50,136 bases of DNA from Rhizorhapis sp. SPR117 (GTDB taxonomy: Bacteria > Pseudomonadota > Alphaproteobacteria > Sphingomonadales > Sphingomonadaceae): assembly GCF_021742065.1 (NCBI RefSeq), contig NZ_JAKKIE010000030.1, positions 1-50,136 of the forward strand. The letters run 5' to 3'. Shown here piece by piece: positions 7,029-15,624 of this stretch. The notes under the pieces were generated by a model. It ran no database searches and had not been told where the DNA came from. It saw nothing but the letters and a program-made list of their open reading frames with translations. A program made the position numbers and the translations under genes. Positions within the stretch are counted from its first letter, which is position 1, and every line of letters starts with the position of its first letter.

Positions 7029-7535
7029 TCAGGCGAAAGCCTGATCCGCTGCCCCTCCGCATGAGGTGCGGGCATTGCCTTTGGCGCGTTCGGGAGACGC
7101 AAGGAAGATGGGCGCGTGACAAGCCGATGGACTAAAGTGGCCGATGTCCCTGCCAAGCACGCGCCGTATCAGGATCCGTGTCGAACGCAGCGCAACATGC
7201 AGTGGCCCCGCAAGGCCGGGATTGGCGGCTTTTTCTCTTGCGGGCAGGGCATTTGTCTCGAGCAGCGTGAACAGGCGCCTTTCGTCTTCAGTGAGATCGG
7301 CTCTGGCCGGCTCACCGGCACGAAAACGCTGACCCAACCAGGCCTCATGAACGGCGAGCAAGGCGGCAATGGCGGGGGCGAGAAATCCGGCATGATGGGT
7401 TTCGAGTCGGGCAAACAAGGTCGGGAGGACCGGCCGCTGGCGGTCAATCGCCTCACGCCAACAACGCACCGCATCGACGACGAGCGATTCGGGAGCCCAA
7501 GGGGCTGCGGCGATCATGGGACTCGCGTGGAACAA
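7029..7535 (-). CDS. Hypothetical protein, 168 aa
   Basis: A helical, alanine- and arginine-rich soluble protein with no motif I recognise. The preferred start is TTG 7533-7535, because AGGAGG lies five bases upstream; the next in-frame ATG is at 7517. It is transcribed towards the preceding methyltransferase, with a 31-base gap, and no operon partner is visible. Confidence 0.6.
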   Translation of the reverse strand: MFHASPMIAAAPWAPESLVVDAVRCWREAIDRQRPVLPTLFARLETHHAGFLAPAIAALLAVHEAWLGQRFRAGEPARADLTEDERRLFTLLETNALPAREKAANPGLAGPLHVALRSTRILIRRVLGRDIGHFSPSACHAPIFLASPERAKGNARTSCGGAADQAFA

Positions 7536-7796
7536 GGCGACCTCCTATCGTAAGATCCCCTGTTTCTGATTGCTCCGGTCAATAAGCTAGGACGGTCATG
7601 TTGCAGCGGCAAGACAATGTGTCATTGCGCTGCGGCGGGCTGGTGGTCAGGCTCGCCGTGATGTCCCGACTGCCTGGCTGTCGTCACGTTTTCATTCCCT
7701 GCGAGGATGTCGGGACGTCGCACATTATTCCTTGATCAGCGGTGCACGTCGGTCGTGTACTGTTCGACGTGTCTTTACCGTCCGAGGGCAAATATC

Positions 7797-8855
7797 ATGC
7801 GACTTCACAGCTTTGTTTTCGGATTGGTCGTCGTTGCCGTGTCGGCGGCGTTTCTGTGGGTGATCAGCCCTTATGCGGGCGCTGTCCTGTGGGGCGTTAT
7901 CTTCGCGATCATGTTCATCGGCATGAAGGAGCGCCTGTCGGCCCGTTTTGGCGGTCGGGATGGCCTGGCGTCGCTCTTGACGCTGCTCGTCATCATCGCG
8001 CTGGTGATCGTTCCGTCGATCCTGCTGGCCTCGCTCGTCCTCAACGAAGCAGTTCATGCGTATCAGAATGTCTCCGCCAGCGGGTTTAACCCCAACGGCT
8101 TCGTTGAGAAGGTTCTTGCGGCCGCACCGGACTGGGCCCAACCGATGTTGCAGTCGGCCTTGGGCGGGGCGTCTGACGCGGCCGGGACGATATCCCGGGT
8201 TCTGACCGGCGCCTTGTCGTCACTGTCGTCCGCGGCCTTGAGCCTCGGTCAATCGGCGGCCGCTCTGGTCATTGCCTTCGGCGTCACGCTCTACCTCACC
8301 TTTTTTCTGCTCAGGGATGGGCGAAGCCTCGCCGAAAAGATCGCGACGACCGTACCGCTCGATCGCGAGTTCTATGATGCCCTGAGCGAGCGTTTCGTCC
8401 AGGTCATCAGGGCGATGATCAAGGGATCGCTTGTCGTCGCCGTGGCCCAGGGCATGATTGGGGGCGTGGTTTTTGCTCTGTTGGGTATTCCCGGAGCGGC
8501 CTTGTGGGGCACGCTGATGGGCGCGATGTCGTTGATCCCCGCAGTGGGGACGGGAATAGTCTGGGTTCCGGTTGCGCTGTACCTGCTTTTCACCGGATCG
8601 ATAACGGAAGGGCTGATCCTGATTGCCTGCGGCGCCCTCATCATCAGCACGGTCGACAATGTGCTGCGTCCGATCCTCGTCGGCCGGGAAACCAAAATGC
8701 CCGATCCGCTGATCCTGATTTCGACGCTCGGCGGTATCGCGGTCGCCGGCTTCAACGGGCTCATTATCGGTCCCGTCATCGCCGCCATGTTCATCACCGT
8801 CTGGAGCATGGCCGGCAAGGCGGCGGATCATGTCCGGCGCAACGAGTCCCCCTGA
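7797..8855 (+). CDS. AI-2E family transporter (PerM/YdiK-like)
   Basis: A 352-residue inner-membrane protein. There are two or three hydrophobic segments in the first 90 residues, a soluble loop around 90-140, and five or more further membrane spans with the conserved LGIPGAALWGTLMGAMSLIP and the following VGTGIVWVP. Members are variously linked to autoinducer-2 export, sodium/proton antiport or undefined permease functions. ATG 7797 is chosen because GAGGG precedes it by eight bases. No operon partner is seen. Confidence 0.88.
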   Translation: MRLHSFVFGLVVVAVSAAFLWVISPYAGAVLWGVIFAIMFIGMKERLSARFGGRDGLASLLTLLVIIALVIVPSILLASLVLNEAVHAYQNVSASGFNPNGFVEKVLAAAPDWAQPMLQSALGGASDAAGTISRVLTGALSSLSSAALSLGQSAAALVIAFGVTLYLTFFLLRDGRSLAEKIATTVPLDREFYDALSERFVQVIRAMIKGSLVVAVAQGMIGGVVFALLGIPGAALWGTLMGAMSLIPAVGTGIVWVPVALYLLFTGSITEGLILIACGALIISTVDNVLRPILVGRETKMPDPLILISTLGGIAVAGFNGLIIGPVIAAMFITVWSMAGKAADHVRRNESP

Positions 8856-9268
8856 TCGACATAGTCGTCAGCTCCCTCATCGATCAGACGGCCTAAGCTC
8901 TGCACGGTGGTGTATTTTCGCGCTTATGCCGAGGAAGGAGCCAAGGGTACACCTTCGCCTCATTGGCTGATCTTTGGCGATGGACTCGAGAGCTGATCCC
9001 GATCTCAAAGAGGAAGATCGCCCCCTGAAGGCATGAGGTCGGAAAGCGTCATCCAGCCTGGGCCTGAATATGCGGCGTTGTCACGCTGAGAGGCCTGACA
9101 ATATCGAATATCGGGTAATGCTCGTCAGGTTCCCGTCAGATTTGGCGGCGATGTTCGCATGCGCCGAGCAAGACGCCCCTGGCTTCTTGTCCGAAATCAA
9201 TCCCAAAGCTGGCCCGATCGCTACAGGGTGAAGTGAACAATTGGCACAAAGGCCGGGCAAGGATCAAA
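8856..9268 (+). other. Intergenic region upstream of the reductase
   Basis: About 410 bases without a convincing gene on either strand. The only structured element seen is the CGTCAG direct repeat at 9123-9139, listed separately. Confidence 0.5.
9123..9139 (+). promoter_or_regulatory. Direct-repeat operator CGTCAG-N5-CGTCAG (site 1)
   Basis: CGTCAG at 9123-9128 and again at 9134-9139, spaced by GTTCC, giving an 11-base period. This is typical of tandem half-sites for OmpR/PhoB-type response regulators. It lies 130 bases before the reductase start, and the same arrangement recurs before the regulator and pump genes in this window. Confidence 0.72.
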
Positions 9269-10609
9269 ATGCGCAACCTGCGACTTACATTCTGGGGCCT
9301 GGCCGCCATGGTCACCCTGTTGTGGCTTTTGGCGGACCTTTCCGTATTCCGGTCATCCGGCTTTTTCGCGATCCGCAACGCAGCGGTGCAGTATAGCGGT
9401 GTCCTGGCGATCATCTGCATGAGCGTCGCGATGATCCTCGCCATCCGCCCGCGCTGGCCTGAGCATTGGCTGGGCGGGCTGGACAAGATGTATCGGATCC
9501 ACAAATGGCTCGGCATTGCGGCACTGGTCACGGCAATCGTTCACTGGCTGTGGGCGAAGGGTCCGAAATGGGCCGTGGGATGGGGCTGGCTCGAACGACC
9601 GTCGCGTGGCCCGCAACCGCCCACAAGCAATCCTGTCGAAGCCCTGTTCGCCAATCTCCGCCACACGGCGGAGGGCCTGGGCGAGTGGGCCTTTTATGCC
9701 GTGGTTGCGCTGATCGCGGTCGCGCTCATCCAGCGTATTCCCTACAGCTTCTTCTACCGGACGCATCGGTTTCTGGCGCTGGTCTATCTCGTTCTGGTCT
9801 TCCACGCCGTGGTCCTGACGACGTTCGGTTACTGGATGTCTCCGTTCGGCCTCACGCTGGCGGTGCTGCTTTCCTACGGTACATGGGCGGCGATACTCGT
9901 TCTGTTGCGCCGCGCAGGCCGGAACCGGCAGGTGTCGGGCAGGATCACCGCCATCCATTATTATCCGGGCGTGCGGGCGCTCGAGACCACGCTCGACGTG
10001 GAGCAGGGGTGGCCGGGCCACCGACCCGGCCAGTTCGCCTTTGCCGTGTCGGACCCGGCCGAAGGACCGCACCCCTATACCATCGCGTCCGCCTGGAGCG
10101 AGCAGGAGCGGCGGATCACCTTCATTGCCAAGGGACTGGGGGATCATACGCGCCGCCTGCCCGAAAAACTGCATGTCGGCCAGGAGGTCAGGATCGAGGG
10201 TCCTTATGGATGCTTCTCATTCGATGACGATTGCGCCCGTCAGATCTGGATCGGCGGCGGTATCGGCATCACGCCGTTCATTGCCCGAATGCAGTATCTG
10301 GCCCAGAGCGCCGGTGGAGCGCGCCCGGAAATCGATCTGTTCTACTCCACGGCCGAAGTTGACGAGGAGGCGCTGGACAAGCTGAAAGCGGATGCGGCGG
10401 CAGCCCATATTCGCCTGCATGTTCTGATCGATACGCGCGATGGCCGCCTCGATGGCGAACGGATACGCGCTACCGTGCCCGAATGGAGGGAGGCCAGCAT
10501 CTGGTTTTGCGGCCCCATCGGCTTTGGTGAAATGTTGCGCCGGGACTTCGCAGCGCTGGGCTTCCCCGTGGCGAAGCGTTTCCACCAGGAGCTCTTCGCG
10601 ATGCGCTAA
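9269..10609 (+). CDS. Ferric-reductase-like flavocytochrome (membrane metalloreductase)
   Basis: A 446-residue membrane reductase. The N-terminal half is a ferric-reductase-like transmembrane domain with about six spans and paired histidines that may bind two haems: HKWLGIAALVTAIVH and, later, HRFLALVYLVLVFH. The C-terminal half is a ferredoxin-NADP-reductase module with the FAD motif HPYTIAS and the pyridine-nucleotide motif GGGIGITPF. It could pass electrons from NAD(P)H across the membrane to reduce Fe(III) or Cu(II). ATG 9269 has AAGGA six bases upstream; GTG 9233 is an alternative. The CGTCAG repeat upstream ties it to the metal regulon that follows. Confidence 0.85.
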   Translation: MRNLRLTFWGLAAMVTLLWLLADLSVFRSSGFFAIRNAAVQYSGVLAIICMSVAMILAIRPRWPEHWLGGLDKMYRIHKWLGIAALVTAIVHWLWAKGPKWAVGWGWLERPSRGPQPPTSNPVEALFANLRHTAEGLGEWAFYAVVALIAVALIQRIPYSFFYRTHRFLALVYLVLVFHAVVLTTFGYWMSPFGLTLAVLLSYGTWAAILVLLRRAGRNRQVSGRITAIHYYPGVRALETTLDVEQGWPGHRPGQFAFAVSDPAEGPHPYTIASAWSEQERRITFIAKGLGDHTRRLPEKLHVGQEVRIEGPYGCFSFDDDCARQIWIGGGIGITPFIARMQYLAQSAGGARPEIDLFYSTAEVDEEALDKLKADAAAAHIRLHVLIDTRDGRLDGERIRATVPEWREASIWFCGPIGFGEMLRRDFAALGFPVAKRFHQELFAMR

Positions 10610-10639
10610 GCCAAGGCGATATATCCAAAAAATACGACT

Positions 10640-10656
10640 TGTCATCTCGACATCAG
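10640..10656 (+). promoter_or_regulatory. Degenerate direct-repeat operator (site 2)
   Basis: TGTCAT (10640-10645), CTCGA, then CATCAG (10651-10656). It keeps the 11-base period of the CGTCAG repeats but each half deviates from consensus by one or two bases. It lies 28 bases before the DUF2946 gene and would control that gene and the TonB receptor behind it. Confidence 0.45.
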
Positions 10657-10684
10657 CAGAGCCGATTCCTAGAGAACCCTTCCC

Positions 10685-11086
10685 GTGACCACGCTTCGTT
10701 CCTTCCTTGCCCGGCATCGCTGGCTGGCCGTCTGGCTGGCCGGCGCTGCGCTCATGATGAAGGTGCTGGTGCCGGCCGGGTTCATGCCGACCGTCTCGTC
10801 CGGTGCGATATTGGTCCAGCTCTGCTCGGGCCAGGGTCTGCAGACGGCCATGCTGGAGATCCCCGGTCAATCCGGCGATCACGATCCTGCGGATCACAAG
10901 CAGGCCGAAATGCCTTGCGCTTTCTCGGGTCTGTCCTCGCCGGCGCTCGCCGCCGCCGATCCGGTCCTGCTGGCGCTCGCCATCGCCTTCATCCTGGCGA
11001 TGGGCTTTCTTGCCGTATCTTTCGTGCTGCCCTCTGCCTCGCCATTCCTGCGTCCTCCGCCAATAGGACCGCCAACAGCCGCCTGA
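10685..11086 (+). CDS. DUF2946 family protein
   Basis: A 133-residue protein with an N-terminal membrane anchor (about 12-35), a middle region rich in His, Asp and Cys (GDHDPADHKQAEMPCAFSG), a second hydrophobic segment (about 92-115) and a proline-rich tail. This layout is typical of DUF2946, which is often encoded beside copper-type TonB receptors. The middle region could bind metal. The start is GTG 10685. The receptor gene begins 64 bases after the stop. Confidence 0.82.
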   Translation: MTTLRSFLARHRWLAVWLAGAALMMKVLVPAGFMPTVSSGAILVQLCSGQGLQTAMLEIPGQSGDHDPADHKQAEMPCAFSGLSSPALAAADPVLLALAIAFILAMGFLAVSFVLPSASPFLRPPPIGPPTAA

Positions 11087-11150
11087 TCCTCTTCGCTGTT
11101 CATTTTTCAACGGCGTGCGGACTGCCGCGCGCCCGGATCAGGATATTTCC

Positions 11151-13295
11151 ATGTCTGTCATTTCCAAAGCCGCAAGCGCGGCTGCAATACTCTATGGCCT
11201 GTCGGCCGCGAACGTCTTTGCACAGGACACGCAGGTCCTTCCTTCGATCGAGATCGATTCCGATGATCTTCCTACCGGCCCGGTGTCATCCGAGACCCTG
11301 TCACGTGACCGGATCGCGCCGCTGCAATCAGGAACGAGCGATACGACGGCGGTGATCAGCCGCCTGCCTGGGGTCAGCAGCTACAGCGCTGGCGGGTTTT
11401 CCGGGCTGCCGGTGATCCGGGGCCTCGAAATCCGTCGGTTGACCGTTCTTGTCGATGGCGTGCCGATCGACATCGCCTGCGCCAACGAGATGAATGCGCC
11501 GCTATCCTATACCGATCCGCAGACGATTGATGCGATCAGCGTCATCACCGGGGTGACGCCGGTCAGCATGGGCGGTGATAGCATCGGCGGGGCGATTTCC
11601 GTCGAAACGCAGACACCGCGGTTCGCCAAAGCTGGCGAAACATTACTGACGGGAGAGCTCTCTGCCTTCTATCGCAGCAATGGTGACGGTTTCGGTGGCG
11701 CGCTTTCGGTCACGGCGGCAAGCGACCGGCTCAGCCTCAGCTATGCCGGTTCCTTCACCCAGTCCGACAATTACAAAGGCGGCGACCATGACGGCATCGT
11801 CCGTTCGACCGAATATAAGAAAACGGACCATGCGCTGAGTCTCGCCGCGCAAACCGATATCGGCCTGTTCGAGCTGAAGGGCGGCTATCAGTACGCGCCC
11901 TATGAGGGCTTTGCGAACCAGTATATGGACATGACTTCCAATAAGTCCTGGTATCTGAACGGCCACTGGAAGGGCGCTTTCGACTGGGGCGATCTGGACC
12001 TGCGCGCCTTCTATCGCGACACCGACCATCGGATGAATTTCCTCGCGGACAAGGGCGGCAGCGCAAACGGCGGCATGCCCATGAACACCGAGACGCACAG
12101 CGCCGGCTATACGCTCAAGGGCGACATAGTGCTGTCCAGTCGCGACACGCTGCGTCTCGGCAGCGAGTTCCACCACCAATGGCTCAACGACTATTGGCCG
12201 GCAGTCGCGGGCAACATGATGATGGGGCCGAACACCTATATCAATATCAACGGCGCGAAGCGCGACCGGCTCGGCACCTTCGCCGAGTGGGAGGCGAAGT
12301 GGACGCCGCAAATCACCACGCTGATCGGCGTGCGCAACGATCAGGTCTGGATGAACACCGGCGAGGTCCAGCCCTATTCCACCTCGATGATGAACATGGC
12401 CGACGCGATGGCGGCCACCGCGTTCAACGCGGCGGATCGCAAGCGGCATGACAGCAACTGGAGCGCCACGGCTCTTGTCCGTTATGCGCTGAGCGAGCAG
12501 GCGACCCTGGAACTGGGCTATGCGCGCAAGAGCCGTTCGCCCACCGTCTATGAACGCTACAGCTGGGGCCGCGGTTCGATGTCGAGCCGGATGATCGGCT
12601 GGTTCGGTGATGGCAATGGCTATGTCGGTGATCCCGGCCTGAAGCCCGAACGAGCCGATACCGTGAGCGCCGCGGTCAGTTTGAAAGGCGCCGCCGCCGA
12701 TGGCTGGTCGCTCAGGATCGCCCCCTTTTATACGCGCGTCCACAATTATATCGACGTCGTGAAGCTGGCTGATTTCACCAATATGATGGGCATGCCGACG
12801 GGATTTGTGCAGCTTCGCTTCGCCAACCGCGACGCTGAGCTTTATGGCGTCGATGTCTCGGGATCGCTTGCGCTGTGGCAGTCGTCCTCGGCCGGAACCG
12901 CGAAATTGATAGGAACGGCAAGCTGGCTGCGCGGGCGCAATCTGGACGACGGCGGGTCACTCTACCATCAGATGCCGTTCAACGCGACGTTTGCGCTGGA
13001 GCACCGGCTTGGCGGCTGGGAAAGTACGGTCGAACTGGCGGTCGTGGCGGACAAGAACCGGGTCGACGCCACGCGCAACGAATCCCGGACGAACGGCTAT
13101 GCGCTCGTCAACCTTCGCACGGGCTATGCCTGGGGCAAGTATCGGCTGGGCCTGGACGTTCAGAACCTGTTCGACAAGGGCTATGATCTGCCGCTGGGCG
13201 GCATGTCGCTCGGCGATTACAAGGCGACCGGCGACTTGCGGCCAGTGCCGGGCCGTGGCCGCTCCTTCAACATCGGCCTGACCGCGAAGTTCTGA
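11151..13295 (+). CDS. TonB-dependent receptor, copper-receptor (OprC/NosA) type
   Basis: A 714-residue outer-membrane receptor for active metal uptake. A signal peptide covers about residues 1-25 (cleavage near VFA-QD). The plug domain has RLPGVSSYSAGGFSGLPVIR and a CANEMNAPLSY segment, like the C-x-N-x-M-N motif of copper receptors, followed by GGDSIGGAISV. Extracellular loops are rich in methionine (GGMPMN, NMMMGP, SMMNMADAM, NMMGMP), which suits soft metals such as Cu(I). The barrel ends in aromatic-rich strands and a terminal F. ATG 11151 has AGGA upstream. It forms a unit with the DUF2946 and TonB genes. Confidence 0.9.
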   Translation: MSVISKAASAAAILYGLSAANVFAQDTQVLPSIEIDSDDLPTGPVSSETLSRDRIAPLQSGTSDTTAVISRLPGVSSYSAGGFSGLPVIRGLEIRRLTVLVDGVPIDIACANEMNAPLSYTDPQTIDAISVITGVTPVSMGGDSIGGAISVETQTPRFAKAGETLLTGELSAFYRSNGDGFGGALSVTAASDRLSLSYAGSFTQSDNYKGGDHDGIVRSTEYKKTDHALSLAAQTDIGLFELKGGYQYAPYEGFANQYMDMTSNKSWYLNGHWKGAFDWGDLDLRAFYRDTDHRMNFLADKGGSANGGMPMNTETHSAGYTLKGDIVLSSRDTLRLGSEFHHQWLNDYWPAVAGNMMMGPNTYININGAKRDRLGTFAEWEAKWTPQITTLIGVRNDQVWMNTGEVQPYSTSMMNMADAMAATAFNAADRKRHDSNWSATALVRYALSEQATLELGYARKSRSPTVYERYSWGRGSMSSRMIGWFGDGNGYVGDPGLKPERADTVSAAVSLKGAAADGWSLRIAPFYTRVHNYIDVVKLADFTNMMGMPTGFVQLRFANRDAELYGVDVSGSLALWQSSSAGTAKLIGTASWLRGRNLDDGGSLYHQMPFNATFALEHRLGGWESTVELAVVADKNRVDATRNESRTNGYALVNLRTGYAWGKYRLGLDVQNLFDKGYDLPLGGMSLGDYKATGDLRPVPGRGRSFNIGLTAKF

Positions 13296-13298
13296 GGC

Positions 13299-14000
13299 AT
13301 GGCCGCCAGCGCAAAGTTCCGGCTGGCCCCGGCAAGCGATACGAGGGCTTTCGGGTTCCTCGTGTCGCTTGCCCTGCATGCAGGTGTTCTCGCGGCCTAT
13401 GGCCTGTGGAGCCAAAGTCTGCGCCTTATCCCCGAAAGGCGGGAGGAGCCCGTCACGGTCACGATCATGGCGCTGCCTTCGCTCGAAACCGAACAGCCGT
13501 CTGTCCGCCGACCGAAAGCCGCCCCCAGACCGGCAAATCAGGTGACGCCCCCGAATACAACTCCAGCGTCGCGCGAGCGGCAAGGGCCGCGGACACCGCC
13601 CGATCGGCCTGTCTCCGATCAGCCTGTCTTGGCGCTACCGGTCGCAGCTTCGCCTCTGCCTGCAAGGCTGAATGTCGCAATGCCGCTTCCAGCCCCCGCT
13701 TTGTCGCCGGCCGCGTCTTCAACGGTCAGCACCGCGCGCGAGACCTATATCCGGCGGCTGTGGGCATGGATTGCCGCCAGACGTCCGGCGGGCCTCCACC
13801 TTGAGGGCGAGGCGCTGATTTCCTTTTCCATCGGTCCTCGCGGCGATTTGCGCGGACTCTCGCTCGACCGGTCCAGTGGCAACGCGCAGCTTGACCGGCT
13901 CGCCCTTCGCACGGTTCGTCTTGCAGCGCCCTTTCCGCGCCCGCCCGAAAGTCTCGATGCGGAAGAACTCGATTTCGCGCTGCCTTTCCATTTCAATTAG
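13299..14000 (+). CDS. TonB-family energy transducer
   Basis: A 233-residue protein with one membrane anchor (about 20-38), a long proline-rich periplasmic spacer (about 65-145) and a C-terminal TonB domain that starts at YIRRLWAWIAARRP and holds LDRSSGNAQLDRLALRTV. It would couple the proton motive force, through an ExbBD complex encoded elsewhere, to the receptor encoded three bases upstream. No exbB or exbD is in the window. A dedicated TonB beside a receptor is common for specialised substrates. Confidence 0.88.
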   Translation: MAASAKFRLAPASDTRAFGFLVSLALHAGVLAAYGLWSQSLRLIPERREEPVTVTIMALPSLETEQPSVRRPKAAPRPANQVTPPNTTPASRERQGPRTPPDRPVSDQPVLALPVAASPLPARLNVAMPLPAPALSPAASSTVSTARETYIRRLWAWIAARRPAGLHLEGEALISFSIGPRGDLRGLSLDRSSGNAQLDRLALRTVRLAAPFPRPPESLDAEELDFALPFHFN

Positions 14001-14017
14001 CGCTGGAGTTCGCAGCG

Positions 14018-14034
14018 CGTCAGGATTTGGTCAG
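14018..14034 (+). promoter_or_regulatory. Direct-repeat operator (site 3)
   Basis: CGTCAG (14018-14023), GATTT, GGTCAG (14029-14034): the same 11-base period with one mismatch in the second half. It lies between the TonB gene and the VIT1/CCC1 gene, 45 bases before the latter's start. Confidence 0.6.
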
Positions 14035-14078
14035 CAAATGCGGTCATGGTCTTGCGCCGTCCCCTGGCTGGAGATCCT

Positions 14079-14780
14079 ATGAGCCGCTTGCACATCCACT
14101 CCGAACGTCATGCCGTGTCGCGCATTGGCTGGCTCCGGGCGGCGGTTCTTGGCGCCAATGACGGTATCGTTTCCACAGGAAGCCTGATTGTCGGTGTCGC
14201 CGCTTCAGGGACGGACCAATCGGGCATTCTCGTTGCCGGCATCGCCGCGCTTGTCGCCGGCGCCATGTCGATGGCTGCCGGCGAATATGTCTCGGTCAGT
14301 TCGCAGGCCGATACCGAACAGGCCGACCTGGCCCGCGAAAAGGCCGAACTTGCCACGCAGCCTGGATTCGAGCGGCAGGAACTGGCGGACATCTATACGT
14401 CGCGTGGTCTGGAGCCCGAACTTGCGCTCACGGTTGCCGATCAACTCATGGCGAGCGATGCGCTTGGGACGCATGCGCGCGACGAGCTGGGGATTTCCGA
14501 CATATCGACGGCGCGGCCCCTGCAGGCCGCGTTTACATCCGCCGCGACGTTCAGCGCCGGCGCGATCATGCCGCTGGCGGTGGTTACTGCCGCTTCAGCG
14601 CAGCAGTTGATACCGCTCGTGGTCGCGGTTTCGCTTCTGTGCCTCGTCCTGCTTGGCGCGCTCGGCGCGAAAGCCGGCGGTGCACCGATCATGCGGTCGA
14701 TCATCCGCGTCACCTTCTGGGGCGCCCTGGCAATGGCGTTGACGGCAGGGGTGGGCAGCCTGTTCGGAGCGACTGTCTGA
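14079..14780 (+). CDS. VIT1/CCC1-family metal transporter
   Basis: A 233-residue membrane protein of the vacuolar iron transporter family. The first span carries GANDGIVSTGSLIVGVA and the second GAMSMAAGEYVSVSSQ, both family signatures. A charged cytoplasmic segment (about 75-145) follows, then three more spans. Bacterial members are thought to export or partition Fe(II) or Mn(II). ATG 14079 has GGAG five bases upstream. A regulator half-site pair upstream links it to the metal regulon. Confidence 0.88.
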   Translation: MSRLHIHSERHAVSRIGWLRAAVLGANDGIVSTGSLIVGVAASGTDQSGILVAGIAALVAGAMSMAAGEYVSVSSQADTEQADLAREKAELATQPGFERQELADIYTSRGLEPELALTVADQLMASDALGTHARDELGISDISTARPLQAAFTSAATFSAGAIMPLAVVTAASAQQLIPLVVAVSLLCLVLLGALGAKAGGAPIMRSIIRVTFWGALAMALTAGVGSLFGATV

Positions 14781-14806
14781 CCCGGTTGTGATCGCTTCCC
14801 CGCATT

Positions 14807-14823
14807 CGTCAGCGCGCCGTCAG
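14807..14823 (+). promoter_or_regulatory. Direct-repeat operator CGTCAG-N5-CGTCAG (site 4)
   Basis: Two perfect CGTCAG copies (14807-14812 and 14818-14823) spaced by CGCGC. A possible -10 element, CTATGG, begins ten bases later. The position, 124 bases before the response-regulator gene, suggests autoregulation. Confidence 0.72.
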
Positions 14824-14946
14824 CAATCTCTCCTATGGCGGAGCCCAAGGAGACAGGCGATGCTCATGGCACAAATGCGCCACAGCGATATGAGGGATGA
14901 CGGCCCCGATTGAAAGGATTCAGGCATGGTGGGAGTACGGGCGTAG

Positions 14947-15624
14947 ATGCGCGTCCTTGTGATCGAAGATAATGCTCGCCTTGCGGATCTCACGGTCTCG
15001 GGGCTCGAGCGCCGGGGCTTTTCCTGCGACATCGCCGCGTGCCTGTCTGACGCGGACAGCGCGCTGGGCGGCGCGGTCTATGACGCGATCGTGCTCGATC
15101 TCGGCCTGCCGGACGGCGATGGTGTCGCCTGGCTGGCGAACCGCCGCCAGTACCGGCAAATGCCGCCCGCGATCATCCAGACCGCACGTGGGGCGCTCGA
15201 GGACCGGGTCACAGGGCTTGACGCCGGCGCCGACGATTATGTCGTCAAGCCGGTGGAGATCGACGAATTGGCCGCGCGTATTCGCGCGCTCCTCCGCCGC
15301 CCCGGCCCGCGCGGGCAGCCTGTTTTGGAAGCAGGCAACCTCCAGTTTGACACGGCGGCGCGAACGGCGCGCTGCGGGGAATGCGCTATCGATCTGTCGC
15401 GCAGGGAAGCGGACCTGCTGGAACTGCTGCTGCGGCGCGCGGGGACCGTCGTCCGTCGTGAGATGATCGAGGACGCGCTCTACAATTTCAATGAGCCGGT
15501 GACGCCCAATGCCGTGGAAGCGGCGGTATCCCGCTTGCGCCGGAAGCTGGACGAGGCCGGCGCCACTGGCGCGCTCCACACCATTCGCGGCGTCGGCTAT
15601 ATGCTGAAGGACGTCGCGGCATGA
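14947..15624 (+). CDS. OmpR-family response regulator
   Basis: A 225-residue regulator with a receiver domain (1-115; phosphoacceptor Asp51 in DAIVLDLGLPDGDG, conserved Lys in DDYVVKPVEID) and a C-terminal winged helix (about 130-222, with NAVEAAVSRLRRKLDEAG and TIRGVGYML). Such proteins bind direct repeats with an 11-base period, as found upstream of this and four neighbouring units. The product resembles regulators such as CzcR and QseB and, by context, the Caulobacter U/Zn/Cu-responsive UzcR. Its stop overlaps the kinase start (ATGA). Confidence 0.92.
   Translation: MRVLVIEDNARLADLTVSGLERRGFSCDIAACLSDADSALGGAVYDAIVLDLGLPDGDGVAWLANRRQYRQMPPAIIQTARGALEDRVTGLDAGADDYVVKPVEIDELAARIRALLRRPGPRGQPVLEAGNLQFDTAARTARCGECAIDLSRREADLLELLLRRAGTVVRREMIEDALYNFNEPVTPNAVEAAVSRLRRKLDEAGATGALHTIRGVGYMLKDVAA

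Noticed and set aside
8856..8885. GTCGTCAGCTCCCTCATCGATCAG as another regulator repeat
   Set aside because: The second half does not fall on the 11-base period and no metal gene follows directly.
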